Source of the DNA: Clostridia bacterium | GTDB taxonomy: Bacteria; Bacillota; Clostridia; Christensenellales; UBA1242 | DNA: 64,000 nt | Assembly: GCA_900768545.1 (NCBI GenBank) | Contig: CAAGDD010000006.1 | Coordinates: 1-64,000, forward strand | Direction: 5' to 3' | In this document: positions 33,499-42,716 of the stretch, piece after piece | Layout: each line of letters begins with the position of its first letter | Position numbering within the stretch: position 1 is the first letter of the stretch | Notes under the pieces: model-generated | Told to the model about the DNA's origin: nothing | What the model saw: only the letters and a program-made list of their open reading frames with translations | The model's database searches: none | Made by a program: the position numbers and the translations under genes

Positions 33499-34983
33499 AT
33501 GACAAAAAGAGAATATTCAAAAGACGAATTCAATTATCGTTTTGCTTCTGATGATGACGAAGAAGCGCAAGAACTTTTTTGGGATAGCATTAGAAGATAT
33601 CCTGAAAAACCATTTGATTTAGAAAAATCAAACCTTGAACTTACAACCGATATTACTCGCAGATTTATGAATGGAGAATTTAAGTCTGTAAATAGTTTCA
33701 ACAATGCAGTTTTGAAAAGTTTTATTCTTGCAGACAGATACGATGATGTTTTGCCTTATGTTTATGTTGCTGACCAAAGATTTAAAAATTCAAATGTTAT
33801 GACAGAGTTTATGTTAAACTTCTTAAATAGTATTGTTCCAGCAGAAAAGAGAGTTTTTGGCGAAAAACCAATCGCTGAAAAAATCGCTCTTGCAAATATT
33901 GTTGTTGACAAACTTGAAGACACTTTTGGCGACAATATGTTTACTGACAATCTTATCACAGCGGGATCTTTCCGCACCGAAGTGGTTTATCCAATGTTGT
34001 ATGAAAAAGGTTACAAATTTTACAGTCCAAGAAAGTCAAACTTGCTTTTGAGAGAAGACACTGGGACAAAGAAATTGGCGACTGACCAAAACTTTGCTTT
34101 GGAACAATTTGTAAACATCGTAAACAAAATGATCAAACATTATGACGAAGTGACAAGCATGGCAACAAAGAGAGAAGAATTTGACGCTTATTGGAATGCT
34201 GTTGAAAAGATTTTAAACTCACTTGACGAAAAGATGAGTGAAGAAACAAAAGATTGCGACGCTTACAAAAAGGCTCTTGCAGAAATTTACAAATTTTATA
34301 ATGTTGACAAAATCAAATTCAAAAATGAAGGGCTTAAAGAAAGCAAAAAAGGCGATTATTCAGTCGCTCTTGCAGACTCTCTTCGAAATGTTCGTTACAA
34401 GCGTTACAACGAAAAAGATGTTGAAATTTTGAAAGATTTTTATGCCAGAATCAAAAAACTTGCTGATGTTTTGACAATCAAAGACAAAAATGGCGAAACA
34501 TATCCAGCAAACTATTTCAAAGTTATGCCAATCGGGCAAATTAGACAAACAATTAAATGTATGGAATATCTCAACGAATTTGCGCCAGAAGTTCCAGAAC
34601 TTGGCTGGACAAAAAATGATGCAGATATGCTTGTTAAAGCAAGAACAGCGATCAACAAAAACTTCCCACGCGATCAACTCGCTTTTGATGATGACTTTAT
34701 TATCAATGTTGACGATTATGTTAGCCGTGCTTACAAGGGTAGATCTTTTTCAAGAAAAAACACCAAAGTTGATTTTTCTGATCCAGAAAGTTTTGAAAAA
34801 TTTGTTGACGAAGTCAAAGATGTTTTGAAAGAACAAGAATTTGATGTTTCTTATGACAACGATCCAAATCCAGAAGTTAAAGCAAGAAAAATTTGTATCA
34901 ATGTTGTTTGTGAATCTCTTATTTCAGGAAAATATCCAGTAAATATTGATGCAAAAAATGCCGAAGTTGAAAAATCATTATAA
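33499..34983 (+). CDS. Hypothetical helical protein (494 aa)
   Basis: The ATG at 33499 follows AAAAGGGG; a longer frame overlaps the promoter. The protein starts with an acidic stretch (SDDDEEAQELFWD) and is charged and helical throughout, without transmembrane segments, signal peptide, cysteine clusters or nucleotide-binding motifs. It is flanked by a strong promoter and a strong terminator, and its codon use is like the housekeeping genes around it, which suggests high expression. No family is recognised; it may be specific to this lineage. Confidence 0.75.
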   Translation: MTKREYSKDEFNYRFASDDDEEAQELFWDSIRRYPEKPFDLEKSNLELTTDITRRFMNGEFKSVNSFNNAVLKSFILADRYDDVLPYVYVADQRFKNSNVMTEFMLNFLNSIVPAEKRVFGEKPIAEKIALANIVVDKLEDTFGDNMFTDNLITAGSFRTEVVYPMLYEKGYKFYSPRKSNLLLREDTGTKKLATDQNFALEQFVNIVNKMIKHYDEVTSMATKREEFDAYWNAVEKILNSLDEKMSEETKDCDAYKKALAEIYKFYNVDKIKFKNEGLKESKKGDYSVALADSLRNVRYKRYNEKDVEILKDFYARIKKLADVLTIKDKNGETYPANYFKVMPIGQIRQTIKCMEYLNEFAPEVPELGWTKNDADMLVKARTAINKNFPRDQLAFDDDFIINVDDYVSRAYKGRSFSRKNTKVDFSDPESFEKFVDEVKDVLKEQEFDVSYDNDPNPEVKARKICINVVCESLISGKYPVNIDAKNAEVEKSL

Positions 34984-34985
34984 TC

Positions 34986-35018
34986 AAAAAGACAAACTTA
35001 TGTTTGTCTTTTTTTTTG
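34986..35018 (+). terminator. Rho-independent terminator
   Basis: AAAAGACAAAC/GTTTGTCTTTT with a four-base loop and a long T-run. Confidence 0.9.
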
Positions 35019-35140
35019 TCCAAAATGCCCATTTTATGCATAAAATAGCCTTTAATTTGTCAATTTTTGCTCAAAAAGTGCAAAAATGCTATAAAATTAT
35101 AATTATTTTTGTTTATTTTAAAGGATTTTTGACGCGTATT

Positions 35141-35149
35141 TGGTATAAT
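35141..35149 (+). promoter_or_regulatory. Extended -10 promoter of dnaG-rpoD
   Basis: TGGTATAAT provides an exact -10 with the TGn extension; a matching -35 is poor. Confidence 0.6.
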
Positions 35150-35185
35150 AAGGATATTAGTAGTTATTTTTGGGAGTAAAAAGTT

Positions 35186-36961
35186 TTGCAAAATAATAAA
35201 GGTTTTCCTAGCGACTGGCTTTTACAGTTGAAGAGAAAAAATGACCTTGTGTCTATCGCGTCAAATTATCTTCATCTAGAACAGAAAGGCCGCAGATTTT
35301 GGGGCTGCTGTCCATTTCATAGCGAAAAAACACCTTCGTTTACGATTTCAAACGAAGATGGCATTTATTATTGTTTTGGTTGCAAAGAGTCTGGCGATGT
35401 CATTAAATTTGTTCAAAAAATGGAAAATTTGGATTTTTGGGACGCTGTGAAATATCTTGCTGACCGCGCCGGAATGGAAATTCCACAAACGCAAAGCGGT
35501 GAAAAAAGAGATCAAAGCAAAAAACTTAAAGAACGCATTTTGTCGGCGCTTGATTATGCTTATAAACATTATGAAGAAAATTTGTATAGCAGCGAAGCAA
35601 AGCCAGCGCAAGAATATATCAAAAAAAGAAAATTTACACGTCACGAACTTGAAGATTTTAAGATTGGATACAGCAAAGACTGGACTGATATTGTTAAATA
35701 TTTGAAGGGTAAAGGTTTTAGCGAAGAAGAACTTTTGCAGGCAGGTATCTGCGCAAAGAAAAACGACCGCATTTATGATGTGATTGCCGGGCGACTTGTG
35801 TTTCCAATTTTCAACTCATTTAATGAATGCATAGGTTTTAGCGCGCGAAGTTTGGAGAGCAATCCAAAATTTGCAAAATATTTAAACACGGCTGAAACTA
35901 TGGTGTTTCAAAAAGGTCGAACTGTTTTTGGAATCAATATTTTGAAAGCACAAAAACAACAACAACTTTTGAAAAATATCATTTTGGTCGAAGGACAAAT
36001 GGACGTTATTGCGATGCACCGCGGCGGCTTTAAGTCAACTGTGGCATGCATGGGCACGGCGTTTACAAAAGACCATGTTCAAGAGTTGAAACGTTATTCA
36101 AACAAAATTGTGTTGTGTTTTGATGGTGACGGCGCGGGGACAAAAGCGACTTTGCGTGCGATCGAAATGCTGCGCGGCGAAGATGTTGATTTGAAAGTTG
36201 TTGCACTTCCAGACGGACACGACCCAGATGAAATTTTAAATATGTATGGCAAAGAAAAATTGCAAGAGATGATCGACAACGCGATCCCATATATGGATTA
36301 TTTGATAAATTATTACAAAAACAAATTTGATTTGGAAAAAGCGGAAGAGCAAAATCAGTTTGTTAAAGCGATTTTGGCGGAAGTTAAAAAACTTGGCGAC
36401 GAAACGCTCTATGAGCCTTATCTTGAAAAGATTAGGGATATTACAAAAATTCCGCTTGACATTTTGAGAAGAAACATCAATTCAAATGCTCAAAGTGTGG
36501 TAGTTGCTCCAAAAGAAAAACAACCTGTTACGCCAACAGAAAAAGGCGACGAAAAGGCAGTTAAGTTTTTGCTCGCGGCATTGCTTCACAAGCGTGACAG
36601 TGTGGACAAGCGTGTGGATTATCAAAAACTGTTGCCTGAGTATGAAAAATATTTGGACATAATCAATCAAAACCTGCCATTGTCATCGATTTATGACATT
36701 GACGGGGCGAGCGAAGATGCTCTTTTAATGGAAATGGTGAATTTCAATTTCGCTGAATTTGAAAAAGAAGAAGAAAAATATTTTCGCGAATGTTTGTGGA
36801 AAATCGCTGAACAAAGATTGAAGAAAGAACAAATTGACTTAAATGACGAATATCGTAATTGCGAAGATTTAACTCGAAGAAGTGAAGTTGCAAAACGACT
36901 TGGAAAGATAGCATTGCAACTTAAAAATAAGAGTTTGGAGGAATTTTATGGCAGAAGATAA
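35186..36961 (+). CDS. dnaG: DNA primase
   Basis: The primase makes RNA primers for replication. The start is a TTG preceded by GGGAG. The 591-residue product has the zinc-binding domain (CCPFHSEKTPSF and YCFGCKESGDV, with Cys-x2-His and CxxC near residues 40-65), the catalytic core ending KNIILVEGQMDVIAMH (Toprim, about 260-280), CFDGDGAGTKA and LPDGHDPDE with the metal-binding acids, and a C-terminal helical domain for DnaB contact. rpoD overlaps its end by 14 bases, the conserved dnaG-rpoD arrangement of Bacillota. Confidence 0.97.
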   Translation: MQNNKGFPSDWLLQLKRKNDLVSIASNYLHLEQKGRRFWGCCPFHSEKTPSFTISNEDGIYYCFGCKESGDVIKFVQKMENLDFWDAVKYLADRAGMEIPQTQSGEKRDQSKKLKERILSALDYAYKHYEENLYSSEAKPAQEYIKKRKFTRHELEDFKIGYSKDWTDIVKYLKGKGFSEEELLQAGICAKKNDRIYDVIAGRLVFPIFNSFNECIGFSARSLESNPKFAKYLNTAETMVFQKGRTVFGINILKAQKQQQLLKNIILVEGQMDVIAMHRGGFKSTVACMGTAFTKDHVQELKRYSNKIVLCFDGDGAGTKATLRAIEMLRGEDVDLKVVALPDGHDPDEILNMYGKEKLQEMIDNAIPYMDYLINYYKNKFDLEKAEEQNQFVKAILAEVKKLGDETLYEPYLEKIRDITKIPLDILRRNINSNAQSVVVAPKEKQPVTPTEKGDEKAVKFLLAALLHKRDSVDKRVDYQKLLPEYEKYLDIINQNLPLSSIYDIDGASEDALLMEMVNFNFAEFEKEEEKYFRECLWKIAEQRLKKEQIDLNDEYRNCEDLTRRSEVAKRLGKIALQLKNKSLEEFYGRR

Positions 36962-38021
36962 AGAAGAACAAATCAAAATAAAAATTATGTATGACAAGCT
37001 TCAAGCGCTTGCAATGAAAAAGGGATCAGTAAACGAAGACGATATCTATTTTTCACTTTTGAAAGTTAGTGAAAACGCTGAAAACATCGAAAAGTTTATT
37101 GCCCAACTCAAAAAGAAAGGCATAAAAATCATTAAATCAAACGACGAAGATTTGTATAAAGACAACTTTTCTGACCTTGTTATGTCTATTAGTGTTGACG
37201 ACCCAGTAAAGATGTATTTGAAGGATATTGGAAAAGTTCCACTTCTTTCTGCCGACGAAGAAAGAAGTTTGGCGAAGAGAGTTATGGAAGGCGACGAATA
37301 TGCCAAAAACAAACTCTGCGAAGCAAACTTGCGTTTGGTCGTAAGTGTTGCCAAAAAATATGTTGGAAAAACATCTATGTCACTTTTGGACTTGATTCAA
37401 GAAGGAAATATTGGTCTTTTGAAAGCGGTTGAAAAATTCGATTACACAAAAGGCTTCAAATTTTCGACTTATGCCACTTGGTGGATTAAGCAGGCGATCA
37501 CTCGTGCCATGGCTGACCAATCGAGAGTTATTAGAATTCCTGTTCACATGGTTGAAACTATCAATAAATATTTGAAAGTTGTAAAACTTTTGATGCAAAG
37601 ACTTGGAAGAGAAGCGACAATCGAAGAAATCGCAAAAGAAATGGATTTGTCTGTTGCGAAAGTTATGGAGATCCAACGCACTGCTCAAGATCCGATTTCG
37701 CTTGAAACACCAATGGGCGAAGAAGACGATGGAAAAATGGCAGATGTTATCGTTGACGAAACTGCAAAATCACCAATCGAAAGTGCGACACAAAGCTTGC
37801 TTCGTGAACAACTTTTGGCTGTTGTTGACACACTTACTCCAAGAGAACAAGAAGTCATTAGACAAAGATATGGGCTTTTGGACGGAAAGCAAAAAACTTT
37901 GGAAGAAGTTGGAAAAGAGTTTTCTGTAACAAGAGAAAGAATTAGACAAATCGAAGCAAAAGCGTTGAGAAAACTTAAACATCCAAACAGAAGCAAAAGA
38001 CTTACAGATTTTGTTGAATAA
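36948..38021 (+). CDS. rpoD: Primary sigma factor RpoD (SigA)
   Basis: This is the housekeeping sigma factor. The 357-residue protein has a short region 1.1 (residues 1-75), region 1.2 (DPVKMYLKDIGKVPLLSADEE is the core, around 84-104), regions 2.1-2.4 (LRLVVSVAKKYVG, LDLIQEGNIGLLKAVEKFD, FSTYATWWIKQAI), region 3, and region 4.2 (REQEVIRQRYGL, TLEEVGKEFSVTRERIRQIE). GGAGGAA precedes the ATG inside the end of dnaG. Its -10 and -35 reading parts are unaltered, in keeping with the consensus promoters found across this window. Confidence 0.97.
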   Translation: MAEDKEEQIKIKIMYDKLQALAMKKGSVNEDDIYFSLLKVSENAENIEKFIAQLKKKGIKIIKSNDEDLYKDNFSDLVMSISVDDPVKMYLKDIGKVPLLSADEERSLAKRVMEGDEYAKNKLCEANLRLVVSVAKKYVGKTSMSLLDLIQEGNIGLLKAVEKFDYTKGFKFSTYATWWIKQAITRAMADQSRVIRIPVHMVETINKYLKVVKLLMQRLGREATIEEIAKEMDLSVAKVMEIQRTAQDPISLETPMGEEDDGKMADVIVDETAKSPIESATQSLLREQLLAVVDTLTPREQEVIRQRYGLLDGKQKTLEEVGKEFSVTRERIRQIEAKALRKLKHPNRSKRLTDFVE

Positions 38022-38043
38022 GAAAATTTGTTGAAAAATATCA

Positions 38044-38084
38044 AAAAAAATCATAAAAAATCGAAAAATTGCGTGATTTTTTGC
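38044..38084 (+). terminator. Weak AT-rich terminator after rpoD
   Basis: AAAAATCA and TGATTTTT pair over a long loop, followed by T-rich sequence. Confidence 0.4.
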
Positions 38085-38099
38085 TATTTTTTTGTGATT

Positions 38100-38127
38100 T
38101 TGATTTTTGAAACAAATATGCTATAAT
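38100..38127 (+). promoter_or_regulatory. Promoter of the zinc-ribbon gene
   Basis: TTGATT and TATAAT with a 16-base spacer and extended -10 (TGC). Confidence 0.7.
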
Positions 38128-38145
38128 AATTTTTGGAGAAAATAT

Positions 38146-38847
38146 ATGAATATAGAAGCAATATTAAAATATCAAAAACTTGATGAAGAACTTTATAAAG
38201 TCGAACAAAAACTCATCAACAGCCCTTACAAAAAGAAGGCAAATGAGTTGACTGCGATTGCAAAAAAATCTCAAATCAAATCTGCCGAACTTGAAGCAGA
38301 AGCAGAAAAAATGATTGCAGAGATCGCTGACATTAAAGAAAAGTATGCAATTAATCAAAAGAAAGCAAATGAAATGCTTGCAAAAAATTTGGACGATTTG
38401 AGTTTTGAAGATATCGAAAAATACAATCTTTTAAAATCAAAGATTTTGTCAAATTTGGGAATCTTGGAGAAGATGCTGCAAAAGAGTGCAGAAGGCATCA
38501 ACAAAATCTTGTCGGAATTTAATTCAACAAAAAAGACTTTTGATGAAGCGAGAAATCAATACAATCTTTGCAAACAAAAAATGGACGAAGAAGCCAAAGT
38601 TTTGGAACCTGAAAAAGAGCGTTTGAAAAAAGAATTGCTTATTTTGGAAAAAGGCGTTGATGCTCACATTATGAGCGAATATAAAAAGAAAAGAAACGAC
38701 AACATTTTCCCGGTTATTGTTTCACTTGAAGGAAACAATTTCTGCGGCAGATGCAGAATGGAACTTCCAAAAGCAGCTCTTTCAAGAATTAAAGAAACTG
38801 GTGTTATCACTTGCGAACATTGCAAAAGATTTATTTATCAAAAATAA
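38146..38847 (+). CDS. Coiled-coil protein with C4 zinc ribbon (COG1579-like)
   Basis: The ATG at 38146 has GGAGAAA upstream. The 233-residue protein is an antiparallel coiled coil for its first 180 residues (EELYKVEQKLINSPYKKKA at the start) and ends in a zinc ribbon: FCGRCRMELP near residue 200 and CEHCKRFIYQK at the end. This is the COG1579/zf-RING_7 architecture found widely in bacteria, thought to bind nucleic acid; its role is not established. It has its own promoter and terminator, downstream of rpoD. Confidence 0.85.
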   Translation: MNIEAILKYQKLDEELYKVEQKLINSPYKKKANELTAIAKKSQIKSAELEAEAEKMIAEIADIKEKYAINQKKANEMLAKNLDDLSFEDIEKYNLLKSKILSNLGILEKMLQKSAEGINKILSEFNSTKKTFDEARNQYNLCKQKMDEEAKVLEPEKERLKKELLILEKGVDAHIMSEYKKKRNDNIFPVIVSLEGNNFCGRCRMELPKAALSRIKETGVITCEHCKRFIYQK

Positions 38848-38854
38848 AAACAAA

Positions 38855-38884
38855 AAAAACGACCAAATTTTGGTCGTTTTTTTG
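38855..38884 (+). terminator. Rho-independent terminator
   Basis: AAACGACCAAA/TTTGGTCGTTT with a long T-run. Confidence 0.9.
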
Positions 38885-39013
38885 TTAAAAACATTAAAAA
38901 ACGCGTTTTTTTTGCAAAATTGCTTCGTTTTTGATGTTTTTTTATATTTTTTTGCATTTTAATGCATTTTTTATGATTTTATTTTTTTTAATTTAAATTT
39001 TTAAATTTTTATT

Positions 39014-40156
39014 TTATCTAAAATTATGTTTTAAATAATATTTAATAGCATAAACAAATTTTTCGACTTCTTGATAAGTGTTGAAATATGAAAGTGACAC
39101 TCGAATTGAACCGCCTTTTTCGACGGTGTTTAATGCCTTGTGTTTGAGTGGGGCGCAATGAAAACCACTGCGCACACATATATCAAATTTTTCGTCCAAA
39201 AAGTTTGCAACATCAATGCAGTTTGCGTTTGGAATGTTAAAACTAAAAACTCCGCTTGTATTTTCGATCTGGGTATGGATTTCGACGGGGAGTTTTGAAA
39301 GTTCGTAGTGAAGATAAGTGGTCAAGTCTTCAAGTTTTGCTTGAATTTTTGAAAAGTTTTCTTCAAGAAATTTTATTCCTTCGCCAAAGCCTAAAATCGC
39401 TGGGGTGTTTAGTGTTCCGCTCTCAAATCGTTCGGGAGATGACGCTGGCTGGAAAAGTTCGAGCGAGTTTGTTCCTGTTCCGCCAAATCTTATTGGGTTT
39501 AAAAGTGGAGCGTCGTTTATTGCCAAAACTCCAACTCCTTGTGGAGAATAAAAACCTTTGTGAGGGGCAAGCGACAAAAAGTTTATGTTCATTTTTTGCA
39601 TATCGTATCGAAAATGTCCGCCGCCTTGCGCTCCGTCAACCAAAAACATAATTCCAAGGTCGTTTAGGTGTTTGCCGATGTCGATGATGTCCGCGATGTC
39701 GCCGTTCACGTTTGAAATATGATTGCAAATCACCATGTATGTGTTTGCTTTGAGTTCTTTTTCAATATCGCTCCACACGATTCCTTTCAATGTGCTTTGA
39801 TTTACGACTGAGTATGAAAATGTGTCGTCGATATTTTTCAAATGTTCGAGCGGTCGCAAGACTGAATTGTGCTCGTTTTCTGTGCAAATGACATGACCGG
39901 CTGGGCGATAACTTCCCAAAATCGCCAAATTTAAAGCGTCGGTGCAATTTAGCGTGAAAATAATTTGGTCGGCAGTCGTGCCAACATATCTTGCACACAA
40001 ATCTCGCACGCTTTCGACAGCCATGGCGGCTTTTATTGCCTGTTTGTGTCCGCTTCGACCGGGATTTGCTGAATAATAGTTTAGACTGTCACACACGGCG
40101 CGCACGACAGATTTTGGCTTGATTAAAGTTGATGCAGAATTGTCAAAGTAAATCAT
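39014..40156 (-). CDS. Cysteine desulfurase-like class V aminotransferase
   Basis: The 380-residue PLP enzyme starts MIYFDNSAST and has the Schiff-base lysine in SLAPHKGFYSPQGVG, the VDGAQGGGHF segment with the conserved Asp, and the SufS-type loop RSGFHCAPLKH with a cysteine. It falls with the TIGR01977 group of cysteine desulfurase/selenocysteine lyase-like proteins, which take sulphur or selenium from Cys/Sec. The divergent gene encodes a DUF3343 protein, also linked to selenium/sulphur carriers, which supports a joint role. AAAGGAAG precedes the ATG. Confidence 0.85.
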   Translation of the reverse strand: MIYFDNSASTLIKPKSVVRAVCDSLNYYSANPGRSGHKQAIKAAMAVESVRDLCARYVGTTADQIIFTLNCTDALNLAILGSYRPAGHVICTENEHNSVLRPLEHLKNIDDTFSYSVVNQSTLKGIVWSDIEKELKANTYMVICNHISNVNGDIADIIDIGKHLNDLGIMFLVDGAQGGGHFRYDMQKMNINFLSLAPHKGFYSPQGVGVLAINDAPLLNPIRFGGTGTNSLELFQPASSPERFESGTLNTPAILGFGEGIKFLEENFSKIQAKLEDLTTYLHYELSKLPVEIHTQIENTSGVFSFNIPNANCIDVANFLDEKFDICVRSGFHCAPLKHKALNTVEKGGSIRVSLSYFNTYQEVEKFVYAIKYYLKHNFR

Positions 40157-40236
40157 AAAAACTTCCTTTTGTAAACAATTTTTTTATATTATAAATATAA
40201 TATTTTAGGGGAAATATTGTGCACAAGGAGGTGGCT

Positions 40237-40491
40237 TTGAATTATACTCTTGCAGTTTTTAAAACAAGATATGCCACATTAAATTTTGCAAATTTGCTTA
40301 AAGCCAACAATGTGCCTATGGCGATAATAAACACCCCGTCAAGCATATCGCGAACATGTGGAATTTCTGTAAAATTTTTGAGTGTATATTTTGCCAAAGT
40401 TCAAACTTTGCTGGGAACAAATTTGTCAAATTTTGCTGGCTTTTATTCTTACACACAGACTTTAAATGGTGTCAATATTTTTAAATTGTAA
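40237..40491 (+). CDS. DUF3343 (putative Se/S carrier-like) protein
   Basis: I start at the TTG at 40237, five bases after AAGGAGG; a GTG two codons earlier overlaps the ribosome site. The 84-residue protein begins LNYTLAVFKTRYATLNFAN, has NVPMAIINTPSSISRTCGISVKF as its characteristic TP-x(4-6)-CG segment, and ends GVNIFKL. That cysteine is the proposed carrier residue of DUF3343 proteins. It is divergent from the SufS-like gene and probably accepts sulphur or selenium from it. Confidence 0.75.
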   Translation: MNYTLAVFKTRYATLNFANLLKANNVPMAIINTPSSISRTCGISVKFLSVYFAKVQTLLGTNLSNFAGFYSYTQTLNGVNIFKL

Positions 40492-40499
40492 ACATCAAA

Positions 40500-40527
40500 A
40501 CAAAAGAGCATATATTTGCTCTTTTTT
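40500..40527 (+). terminator. Rho-independent terminator
   Basis: AAAAGAGCA/TGCTCTTTT with a six-base loop and T-run. Confidence 0.85.
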
Positions 40528-40541
40528 CATAAAATATCGAT

Positions 40542-41081
40542 ATGAAGTGGTTTTTTGCGATTTTTTTCAGTTTTTCGGTGATTTTTTTGTCAATTTTTGG
40601 CATAAATTGTATTTATGGAAATTTATTTCCAACAAAATATAACGAAGAAATTTCGTCTTCGTGCAAAGAATTTGATGTAGATAAAGCGGTGATTTTTTCG
40701 CTAATAAATATCGAAAGTCACTTCAACAAAAATGCTCTTTCAAGCAAGGGGGCGGTCGGTCTTATGCAAATTATACCAAGCACGGCTGACTCTCTTGCGG
40801 CGGAGCTGAATTTGAGTGAATATGACCTTTATGATGAAGATGACAACATCAAAATTGGCACTTATTATGTTTCAAAATTGTTGAATAGATTTTCAAATTT
40901 GCATGTCGCTCTTTGTGCTTACAATGCTGGCCCTACAACTGTTTCGGGCTGGCTAAAAAATGAGGATTACAGCAACGACGGAAAAACTTTGAAAAACATT
41001 CCTTATGCAGAAACGAAAAATTATATTTTAAAGTTTGAGAAAAATTTTAAATATTACAAATCAAAAAGTATTTGTAAATAA
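40542..41081 (+). CDS. Lytic transglycosylase (SLT family)
   Basis: The 179-residue protein has an N-terminal signal anchor (about residues 3-24) and a single SLT domain. The catalytic glutamate is in INIESHFNKNALSSKGAVG (about residue 59), followed by LMQIIPSTA, KIGTYYVSKLL and ALCAYNAGP. It cuts peptidoglycan between MurNAc and GlcNAc on the outer face of the membrane. No ribosome site is seen; TAAAAT ends six bases before the ATG, as in the other genes with predicted leaderless mRNAs. It follows the terminator of the DUF3343 gene. Confidence 0.9.
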   Translation: MKWFFAIFFSFSVIFLSIFGINCIYGNLFPTKYNEEISSSCKEFDVDKAVIFSLINIESHFNKNALSSKGAVGLMQIIPSTADSLAAELNLSEYDLYDEDDNIKIGTYYVSKLLNRFSNLHVALCAYNAGPTTVSGWLKNEDYSNDGKTLKNIPYAETKNYILKFEKNFKYYKSKSICK

Positions 41082-41177
41082 ACAAACTTATTGCATAAAA
41101 ATATAACAAAATTCGATGTTTTGCTATTGACAAACGATGCTTTCGGTGTTAATCTAATTATACAAAAGGAAGATAAG

Positions 41178-41768
41178 ATGAAATTTGGTGTAAATCAATA
41201 TACAACGAAGGATACTATAAAAGAACATTTTCAAAAAGAAAGAATTTTAAAAAGCACAAAAGTTTGCTCTATGCCAAAATCTGGTGATAATGCCAAGGCT
41301 ACGGCAAAAATATTGAAAGGCCTTGCTGACGATCTTAGAATGTATGCGTGTTGGCCAAACAAAGTTGTTGACGAAACTATCGATGCTATTTTTAGATGGT
41401 GTGGACATAGTATGCAATTTAATGTTGATTTGGCACGAGACGGAAACGGATTTATTTGGCTTATGAACGAAGATGTTTCTGTAAGCAAAAAAGATTTAAA
41501 AACCATAAAAAAATCTTGGAGAATTATCAAACGAGATGTTGGAGTTTATCACTTCAACGATGAAAGATTTTCGCTTGAAAATTATGCAAAACATAATGAA
41601 AAATATGCGAATGAACTTTCACAAAAGGGTGTATCAGAATATATTGATGATGTTGTGAAAGCGAAAGATGACAACGAAAGATTTTCAAAACTTGCAAAAT
41701 TTGAAAGTCGAATTTATGCAGGATATTATAAAAAACTCGATGAAAGTGCAATCGAAAAAGAAAAATAA
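41178..41768 (+). CDS. Hypothetical protein (196 aa)
   Basis: The ATG at 41178 follows AAAAGGAAG. A TTGACA at 41127 fits a -35 box but the -10 is unclear. The product is soluble, basic in its first third (KSTKVCSMPKSGDNAKATAK) with aromatic residues MYACWPNK and RWCGHSMQFN near residues 58-85 and an acidic/basic helical C-terminus. No family is recognised. A strong terminator follows. Confidence 0.7.
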   Translation: MKFGVNQYTTKDTIKEHFQKERILKSTKVCSMPKSGDNAKATAKILKGLADDLRMYACWPNKVVDETIDAIFRWCGHSMQFNVDLARDGNGFIWLMNEDVSVSKKDLKTIKKSWRIIKRDVGVYHFNDERFSLENYAKHNEKYANELSQKGVSEYIDDVVKAKDDNERFSKLAKFESRIYAGYYKKLDESAIEKEK

Positions 41769-41796
41769 AAGTGTGAAAATTCTTCACACTTTTTTA
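41767..41796 (+). terminator. Rho-independent terminator
   Basis: AAAAGTGTGAA/TTCACACTTTT with a five-base loop and T-run. Confidence 0.88.
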
Positions 41797-41874
41797 TTTT
41801 ATAAAAATAGCAAAAATTATAGTTTTTTTTAATTTTTTCTTAAATTTTTAATAAAAATTGATATTTTTTTTGAT

Positions 41875-42357
41875 TTATTTGATATTTTTTGCCCAAGTAT
41901 CAATATCATTTTTGTTTGAAACGATTTTGTGCAAATTATAATCTTCATCGAAAGTTACATTCAATTTTTCTTTAATTATTGAGTTTGAACAAAGTTTTTT
42001 GACATCAACATAAGAGTGTCCAAACCAACCAGCGCTGGTGAAAAATGGATAAATTGTTTTTCCGTCAAGATTATATTTTTTCAAAAATGTTGTTATTACT
42101 GGGGTGATAGTATACCACCAAATTGGCGAGCCTAAAATAATTGTGTTATATTGACTTAAATCTTTTTCGATATCGCAAATTTCAACATCAGCTTTGATCG
42201 AGTTGTTTTGCCACTCGTCAACGACTGTTTGATAATCTGTCGAAAATGGAACTTTTGGTTTAAGTTGCAAAATGTCGCAACCTAAAATTTTTTGAAGATG
42301 CTCGGCAACCTGTTTTGTGTTTGTTGTGTAGGAGTGATAGATGATGATTGATTTCAT
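41875..42357 (-). CDS. Flavodoxin
   Basis: The 160-residue protein has the FMN phosphate loop near the start (IYHSYTTNTKQ) and the second flavin loop ILGSPIWWYTITPV (about 73-87), then FFTSAGWFGHSY. It is a single-domain electron carrier in the cytoplasm. Its ATG overlaps the TGA of the upstream gene (minus strand), so the two are translationally coupled. Confidence 0.9.
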   Translation of the reverse strand: MKSIIIYHSYTTNTKQVAEHLQKILGCDILQLKPKVPFSTDYQTVVDEWQNNSIKADVEICDIEKDLSQYNTIILGSPIWWYTITPVITTFLKKYNLDGKTIYPFFTSAGWFGHSYVDVKKLCSNSIIKEKLNVTFDEDYNLHKIVSNKNDIDTWAKNIK

Positions 42358-42695
42358 AATTTCTCCTTTTTGTTTGTTGTAATGTCGATAACTTTTGAGT
42401 TGACCAAAAATTTGATCCGTTTGCCGTGTCTAATCGCAAATTTTATTTCTTCGAGGGTGCTTTTGCCGATGTAATTGTCTTTGTTAATGACAAAGATTTC
42501 GTCTGCTCTCTCAATTCGCTTTAAATGTTCTTCTTTCAATGCGTTTAATTGGCTGTCGTCAAGCTTTTCAACATCAATCGAAAAGTTTGGTATCAAAACG
42601 AGATTTCCTTCTTCAGTCAATCTTTTTTGTTCTTTTAAAAATTCGTCTTTAAATTTTGCACTTCCGCAAAGCGCAATTATCTTTTGTTTTTCCAT
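42354..42695 (-). CDS. SLOG/nucleoside deoxyribosyltransferase-like small protein
   Basis: The 113-residue product has the start KIIALCGSAKFKDEF, a central ERADEIFVINKDNYIGKSTLEEIKFA segment (split here as ADEIFVINKDNYIGKST) and ends KKEKL. This is the DUF4406/SLOG-like nucleotide-binding fold seen in small proteins related to nucleoside 2-deoxyribosyltransferases. The substrate is unknown. GGAG precedes the ATG. It overlaps the flavodoxin gene by four bases. Confidence 0.7.
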   Translation of the reverse strand: MEKQKIIALCGSAKFKDEFLKEQKRLTEEGNLVLIPNFSIDVEKLDDSQLNALKEEHLKRIERADEIFVINKDNYIGKSTLEEIKFAIRHGKRIKFLVNSKVIDITTNKKEKL

Positions 42696-42716
42696 ATTTT
42701 CTCCAAATCACAAATT

